Shown piece after piece: positions 60,474 to 64,000 of a stretch of DNA of 64,000 bases. The DNA lies in the IMG/VR virus record IMGVR_UViG_3300030107_002093, positions 38,726 through 102,725 of that record; one strand, 5' to 3'. How positions within the stretch are numbered: the stretch's first letter is position 1; the number at the start of each line of letters is the position of its first letter. The translations under genes and the position numbers were made by a program. The notes below the pieces were generated by a model. The model made no database searches. It was not told where the DNA came from and saw only the letters and a list, made by a program, of their open reading frames with translations. Source of the DNA: a virus.

Positions 60474-61267
60474 ATTGGTTCGATATTCTAAAGTTGCAAA
60501 TCAACATTCCTAAGCAGAAGGTTAGGATAAATAAGCCCAAGAAGATAGAGGAGGAGGAGTCTGGCTGTCGTGAGAAGATGAAGCGTGTCTTGGACACATG
60601 GGGGAATAGTCAGGAGGACATTAAATCAGAATCACTGAAAGTGGCTGAATCGATTTGGGATGAGTATTTCGGTGGTGTCTACGACCATTATCTACACAGT
60701 GACTCAGGGGATAAAATCACCATAGAAGATAGTTACATCACAAGATGGGAATCTGGGACAGGGGGCAAGCCTATTCCGAAGAAGATGAAACACATAGGCA
60801 GGGGAGGGGTTTTTGACATCAACCTGAGTAATCTCCATATTGTAGATGAAACAATTGGTGGTGCGCAGTTTGAAGGCTCTGACACAGAAGCACTCATGGA
60901 GGGTGTTCCAGAATCAGTTGCATGTAAGTTCCTAGAACTGCTCAACACGGCAACTGGTAAGACTGGGGAATGGGAACAATCTATCTCCGATTTGGAAGGT
61001 TGGGACTTACTTGGTTTTACTAGGTATGTCCCTGATAGGAATCGGTTTGGTTTTACAGTGATTACCACTGGAATGAGAACTGAGAGTAAGCATAAGAGGC
61101 TTGATGAGGATTGGTATGAGATGAGTTACTTGTTTGAATTAGACCCGTGGTATCTCCAAGGAATCGAAGATACCGAGCAATGGAGTGTGTATGATGACGC
61201 TCTATTAACCAAATTGATGAAGGAAGGGTGGCAACAGATAAACAGTAAGGTGAGGTCAATGCTATGA
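60470..61267 (+). CDS. Tagged paralogue 4 (265 aa)
   Basis: ATG overlaps the previous stop. Tag NWFDILKLQINIPK (one residue shorter), then VRINKPKKIE and Cys; second spot VACKFLELL near residue 155. Largest of the four, with a Trp- and acid-rich body. No recognised domain. Confidence 0.65.
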   Translation: MNWFDILKLQINIPKQKVRINKPKKIEEEESGCREKMKRVLDTWGNSQEDIKSESLKVAESIWDEYFGGVYDHYLHSDSGDKITIEDSYITRWESGTGGKPIPKKMKHIGRGGVFDINLSNLHIVDETIGGAQFEGSDTEALMEGVPESVACKFLELLNTATGKTGEWEQSISDLEGWDLLGFTRYVPDRNRFGFTVITTGMRTESKHKRLDEDWYEMSYLFELDPWYLQGIEDTEQWSVYDDALLTKLMKEGWQQINSKVRSML

Positions 61268-61309
61268 TTCAGAAGAATAAAGTGTTGTCTGTAATTGGAG
61301 GTCGGTGAG

Positions 61310-62299
61310 ATGGTAGAGGATTCTAAAGACAAGATGCCTGATGTGATTAGGAATTTGGATATCTTGCAGATTGTCGAAGGGACGAAGTATAGCGATATTT
61401 TCTCCAAGATTGGCGATAAGGGATTAATGGATTCTGCCGTTCAATTCGCACATGAGAACATCACGGCGTTGTCGGAAATCAAGGCGAAGAGCCAGAGGAT
61501 GACCAAGCCATATTCGGATAACCCACACGCGCCTGAAGATGTGGAGTCTGATGTGAATGACCCCACTGAGTATCAGGGCATGACAATAGATGAACAGGAG
61601 AGTGCTACCAATGCCATTCTCAAGGAGCCTCTTAGTTTGGCAATGCAACAGGTTCACGACTACATAGAGGAAATACGCAATAAAGACGATGAAGAAGAAG
61701 AGGAGGAGGACTTCCATCTGGACTTGAACAAGTATGACCCTAAGAACATGAACATCGATTCGGGTCTTATGGGCCAATTGGAGGAGATGGATTTGTTTGA
61801 GGCAGTTGCTCACAATGCCTCCGCGAACATTCCAGATGAGTTGTTGTCCACTCTAGAGCCAGAGGAGAAGAGCGCATTCAGAGCGTCTTACAAGAAACTG
61901 TTGGAGAGTCCCATCGGCAAGGCGTATATTGCACATGCGTTCCTGTCTACCTTATCTGCTATGGATGCCGAGCAGTTGTTCTCAATGGGTGGAGTAGAGG
62001 AGATGATGGCTGAAGAGGAGATAGAGCCACAGGAGGATGTCACTGATGAGGTGGATTTCCATGATGAGTCTTGGCAAGATAAACTTGAGAGGAGCGACAA
62101 GGGAGATGGGTGGTTCACGGTTCTAAGAAGCAGTGGGGCAGTGATGAGTTCTGGTGGTGCTACTGGTGATTTGTTCAATACTAGTTTTGGTATTCACATA
62201 ATCAAGCCCAAGAAGAAGCCTTTCGATGAAGGGACTCTATGGGATAATGGAAAGACGAAGTGTAAGAAGTGCGGGTGTTCCGATGGGTGTGATTGTTAA
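61310..62299 (+). CDS. Acidic protein with Cys-rich end (329 aa)
   Basis: ATG 61310 (329 aa) has GGAGG 8 nt upstream; a TTG at 61295 would put the ribosome site inside the gene. The protein is very acidic, with a run of Asp/Glu (~130) and helical blocks, and ends in IHIIKPKKKPFDEG, then CKKCGCSDGCDC, a compact metal site. The IKPKKKP part is reminiscent of the tag in the four genes before it. Scaffold-like composition, but no family recognised. Confidence 0.6.
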   Translation: MVEDSKDKMPDVIRNLDILQIVEGTKYSDIFSKIGDKGLMDSAVQFAHENITALSEIKAKSQRMTKPYSDNPHAPEDVESDVNDPTEYQGMTIDEQESATNAILKEPLSLAMQQVHDYIEEIRNKDDEEEEEEDFHLDLNKYDPKNMNIDSGLMGQLEEMDLFEAVAHNASANIPDELLSTLEPEEKSAFRASYKKLLESPIGKAYIAHAFLSTLSAMDAEQLFSMGGVEEMMAEEEIEPQEDVTDEVDFHDESWQDKLERSDKGDGWFTVLRSSGAVMSSGGATGDLFNTSFGIHIIKPKKKPFDEGTLWDNGKTKCKKCGCSDGCDC

Positions 62300-63456
62300 T
62301 GGCTAAGAAGAAACTCAAGAAGGATAGAGTCACATTGGCTCTGGGGAAGTATAAGTTGCACAGTCGGCGTAACTACAAACTGTTCACCAAGGATTGGGTT
62401 GAGTGGAAGAGAGCCACGAAGGGATTGAAGGGTGCGACTATTGGTAACTACAAACTAAGTGAGAGCCTGTATGACATGGTTCGGAATCAGGGCTTCAAAG
62501 GACGGCAAGCACAGAACAGTGGCCCTAATGCTGAACCTTGGTCTAGAGAGGCAATGGATGCGATGGATGAAATCGGTGAATTGTTCAGGACACAGGACTA
62601 CGAGGAGAGCCATCTTGACAAACTGAAAGCACTCGACAAGCAGATGGATGAGTGGAGCGTCAACACCGAAGCGGGTAGTGGCAATGCGGCTAACATCCTA
62701 TTCACTGAGCCGAGGAATTGGGATGACGAGGATGGGACTATTGGTGATTATCAGAAGGTCTATGGTCATTACATGACGGAGAAGTATTGTCGTTATCGGA
62801 ACGCTTGGAAGGATGCTGATTTGAAACCAGTTGACAGTGGATGGTATTCCTATAGCGAGGGAGAGGCAAAGCCCCCTATGTGGCAAGCGATGTATGGAGA
62901 GGGAAACATCGTTGGTCGGAATTCTCTGAGCCTACATAAGATAATCAAGAATGCGATTAAGGACTTGGAGAGCCTTGACTTTGAATTAGATGCCAATACC
63001 CCTATTCCCATTCATGGGCAGGGTTCTGCTAAACTGGCATTGGAAATTGCTGAGATTGCAAGGATGTTCAAATTTATGGTAGACCATGAGGAATTCACGA
63101 CCCCTTCTGGTAACTTCGCTACGACTAGGGCCGCTTCTTCAATCAAGCAAACTCCTATTCTAATTCGCAATCAGAGGGAAGTCAATCTGATTAAGAGAAT
63201 AGAGAAGGACTTGGGTGGAATACCAAATGACATCGAGAAGATATACATTACAATGTCAAGGAGGCAGATGGCTCACATGGCGAAACTAGCAGGTTGGGAA
63301 CCACACAAGGATTCGGCCTACATGAAGAGGAAGAGGCGAGAAGAGGAAGAAGCCCAGCAAGCAGAGGCTCAAGAGAAAGAAGGAGATGATGAAGTGAAGA
63401 CCAGTGCAGATGTAGAAGTTAGAGATTGGAGAAGCATAATGAAGGTGAATGCATGA
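62299..63456 (+). CDS. Hypothetical basic protein (385 aa)
   Basis: ATG 62299 at a TAATG junction (385 aa). The N-terminus is very basic (MAKKKLKKDRVTLALGKYK), the middle helical with many Trp/Tyr, and the C-terminus highly charged (KRKRREEEEAQQAEAQEKEG) before a VEVRDWRSIMKVNA end. No recognised motif. Possibly a virion or packaging protein by position. Confidence 0.6.
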   Translation: MAKKKLKKDRVTLALGKYKLHSRRNYKLFTKDWVEWKRATKGLKGATIGNYKLSESLYDMVRNQGFKGRQAQNSGPNAEPWSREAMDAMDEIGELFRTQDYEESHLDKLKALDKQMDEWSVNTEAGSGNAANILFTEPRNWDDEDGTIGDYQKVYGHYMTEKYCRYRNAWKDADLKPVDSGWYSYSEGEAKPPMWQAMYGEGNIVGRNSLSLHKIIKNAIKDLESLDFELDANTPIPIHGQGSAKLALEIAEIARMFKFMVDHEEFTTPSGNFATTRAASSIKQTPILIRNQREVNLIKRIEKDLGGIPNDIEKIYITMSRRQMAHMAKLAGWEPHKDSAYMKRKRREEEEAQQAEAQEKEGDDEVKTSADVEVRDWRSIMKVNA

Positions 63457-63533
63457 AGTGCGATTGTTTGAAATTAGGAATTAACACTGCGATTACAGTC
63501 TGTTGTCCATATTGCTTTGAGGGGTTGAACTAG
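63453..63533 (+). CDS. Cys-rich microprotein (26 aa)
   Basis: A 26-residue frame MKCDCLKLGINTAITVCCPY then CFEGLN. The start overlaps the previous stop (ATGA) and the stop is directly followed by the next ATG. Five cysteines in CDC and CCPYC fit one zinc site. Both couplings support it. Confidence 0.5.
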   Translation: MKCDCLKLGINTAITVCCPYCFEGLN

Positions 63534-64000
63534 ATGGGATGGGAAGACGTATTGAAACAACCACCGATGCAAGAGATGCCACCGCCACCACCGCCGCCAC
63601 CACCTATGGGTGGCCCTATGCCCCCGCCCCCACCGATGGATGGTATGGGAATGCCACCACCACCAATGGGAATGCCACCTGCTCCACCACCGGAGCCACC
63701 AACAGTGAATCCCACTGATGAGCCGGAGTTCTCAGTTGACCCTGAAGAGGATGATGACGAGGAGCAGAAGACTGGTATCAGAATCAAGAAAGAGGATTGG
63801 TTCAATGAGGTGGAGAAAGGTAGGCTCTCTGATTTCGCAGATAGGATGATGCCATCTAGAGTTGAAGAGAGAAACAAGAGAGAGCGTAACCAAGCACTAT
63901 TGGATGCTCAGGATTTGAGAGAGAAGGCCAGATACGGAACTAGTGATGAGATGTTCCAAGAATGGATGGCATCAAATCCAGATTCATTTCCAGATGGTTC
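63534..64000 (+). CDS. Proline/methionine-rich protein, 3' truncated
   Basis: The frame is open from ATG 63534 to the window end (155 complete codons). It begins GWEDVLKQPP, close to the W-x-x-I-L-K-x-P tag of the paralogues upstream. Residues ~11-60 are runs of Pro with Met and Gly; then an acidic stretch and GIRIKKEDWFNEVEKG, which recalls the IRIKKP part of the tag. The remainder is charged and helical. It may be a virion assembly factor, but the C-terminus is not seen. Confidence 0.65.
   Translation, partial: MGWEDVLKQPPMQEMPPPPPPPPPMGGPMPPPPPMDGMGMPPPPMGMPPAPPPEPPTVNPTDEPEFSVDPEEDDDEEQKTGIRIKKEDWFNEVEKGRLSDFADRMMPSRVEERNKRERNQALLDAQDLREKARYGTSDEMFQEWMASNPDSFPDG

Noticed and set aside
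63530-63877. Minus-strand Gly/Ser-rich frame at the window end
   Set aside because: It is the shadow of the proline-rich plus-strand gene; Pro codons read as Gly on the other strand.

Overview
The window looks like part of the genome of a tailed double-stranded DNA virus of archaea. The closest described group is probably the magroviruses, viruses of uncultured marine group II Euryarchaeota, but no database search was possible, so that name is inference. The reasons are as follows. The replication genes are of the archaeal/eukaryotic type: B-family polymerase, PCNA, clamp loader subunits, an archaeo-eukaryotic primase with an iron-sulphur domain, an ATP-dependent ligase and an XPF-like nuclease. 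The virus carries its own TFB and a PC4-like protein. It also carries very long phage-type tail-fibre genes. No capsid, portal, terminase or integrase gene is recognised in this stretch. Both window ends cut through genes.

Layout. (1) 1-20430, plus strand: an unbroken tail module. It holds a tail hub/baseplate-like protein (cut by the window start), a small tail protein, a 3019-residue fibre, two LamG-like proteins, a 657-residue fibre related to the large one, and a spermidine-synthase-like methyltransferase. (2) 20542-53479, minus strand: about 65 tightly packed genes, most joined by ATGA, TAATG or TTGA overlaps. They cover replication, repair and nucleotide metabolism, transcription, many small zinc-ribbon proteins, a few membrane or lipid-anchored proteins, and the parts of a ubiquitin-like system (E1-like ThiF, JAB protease, and a beta-grasp protein ending in Gly-Gly-Ser-Leu). 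(3) 53480-54149: a divergent control region with a (AG)22 microsatellite, inverted repeats, an AT-rich tract and a strong hairpin. (4) 54150-58133, plus strand: short gene cassettes separated by six copies of a palindromic repeat centred on ACCATATGGT, plus a 377-bp segment of stem-loops without genes. (5) 58458-64000, plus strand: a cluster including four tandem paralogues that share an N-terminal tag but have divergent bodies. The cluster runs off the window end with a proline-rich protein.

How the genes fit together. The primase-helicase-polymerase-PCNA-RFC-ligase set could replicate the genome largely without the host replisome. PCNA-binding (PIP) motifs end the polymerase C-terminal subunit and the RFC-L-like protein, and one also makes up much of a 33-residue microprotein. 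The class II ribonucleotide reductase supplies dNTPs, and TFB with PC4 probably redirects host RNA polymerase. The polymerase is split into two genes between motifs B and C, with six small genes lying in the gap. Several real genes are too short for ordinary gene callers; they were found by reading the gaps and are listed below.
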